The notes under the pieces were generated by a model. That model was not told the DNA's origin. It saw only the letters and a program-made list of their open reading frames with translations, and did no database searches. This document shows positions 63,985 through 64,000 of a DNA stretch of 64,000 bases, in pieces. The stretch comes from DTU015 sp012837895. Lineage in GTDB: Bacteria > Bacillota > Sulfobacillia > Fermentithermobacillales > Fermentithermobacillaceae. Both the position numbers and the translations under genes were made by a program. Numbering within the stretch: position 1 is the first letter of the stretch; each line of letters opens with the position of its first letter. The stretch is taken from positions 1 to 64,000 of the forward strand of contig JBMNKH010000001.1 in NCBI GenBank assembly GCA_050952085.1, read 5' to 3'.

Positions 63985-64000
63985 CTATGTTCACCTCGTA

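Noticed and set aside
1..64000. CRISPR array, prophage or rRNA operon
   Set aside because: No regularly spaced repeats, phage structural genes or rRNA signatures were seen. The only long repeat noticed is the 475-bp IS segment.

Overview
The window is a Bacillota (Firmicutes) chromosome segment from a flagellated, probably spore-forming Clostridia-like or Symbiobacteria-like lineage. The evidence is a PolC-type replicative polymerase, a T-box leader on thrS, the sporulation gene ytxC next to thrS, a type II (Symbiobacterium-like) meso-diaminopimelate dehydrogenase, and the usual Firmicutes chain rpsB-tsf-pyrH-frr-uppS-cdsA-dxr-rseP-ispG-polC. TTG and GTG starts are common, each usually behind a strong GGAGG-type ribosome site. 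Species cannot be fixed from this sequence.

Layout. 1-3.3 kb: thrS with promoter and T-box leader, then ytxC. 3.5-8.7 kb: a slipin-type membrane protein, a DtxR/MntR-type repressor divergent from feoB-feoA, then a DUF134 regulator with a NifX-like protein. 8.9-11.4 kb: an AroM-family protein and an ABC-2 exporter pair. 11.7-13.4 kb: gene debris, namely a transporter N-terminus fused in frame to a GAF domain, a small ORF and a class II aldolase cut off near residue 125. 13.4-25.8 kb: a complete six-gene type 3 BREX phage-defence operon (brxF, brxC, pglXI, brxHII, pglZ, brxA). 25.8-32.6 kb: a damaged zone with a FAD-oxidase C-terminus joined to the last 475 bp of an IS1202-like element, a lone RND exporter with its MarR regulator, and a fuller but mutated copy of the same IS. 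The defence island is therefore bordered by truncated genes on both sides.

32.6-40 kb: patatin phospholipase with a 57-aa membrane protein, a DUF3048 lipoprotein, meso-DAP dehydrogenase, carbamate kinase, a DacF-type carboxypeptidase, a DUF523 protein, tRNA-Leu(CAG), a roughly 500-bp non-coding region with a candidate structured RNA, and a FolT-like ECF S component.

40-64 kb: one long minus-strand run read from motA down to polC. It holds motor and export genes (motA, motB, fliL, fliM, fliN, a fused fliO-fliP, fliQ, fliR, flhB, flhA), a PilZ protein where flhF-flhG often lie, the flagellar/WhiG-family sigma factor, fapA, then translation (rpsB, tsf, frr), UMP kinase, lipid and isoprenoid synthesis (uppS, cdsA, dxr, ispG), site-2 protease rseP and a PolC that lacks the usual inserted proofreading exonuclease. 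Most neighbours overlap by 4 bp or lie within 30 bp, so translation is probably coupled.

The main items for a second look are the BREX island and its scarred borders, the exonuclease-less PolC, the FliO-FliP fusion, a CTG start on dxr, a cysteine cluster in FeoB and the unassigned RNA-like region near 39 kb.
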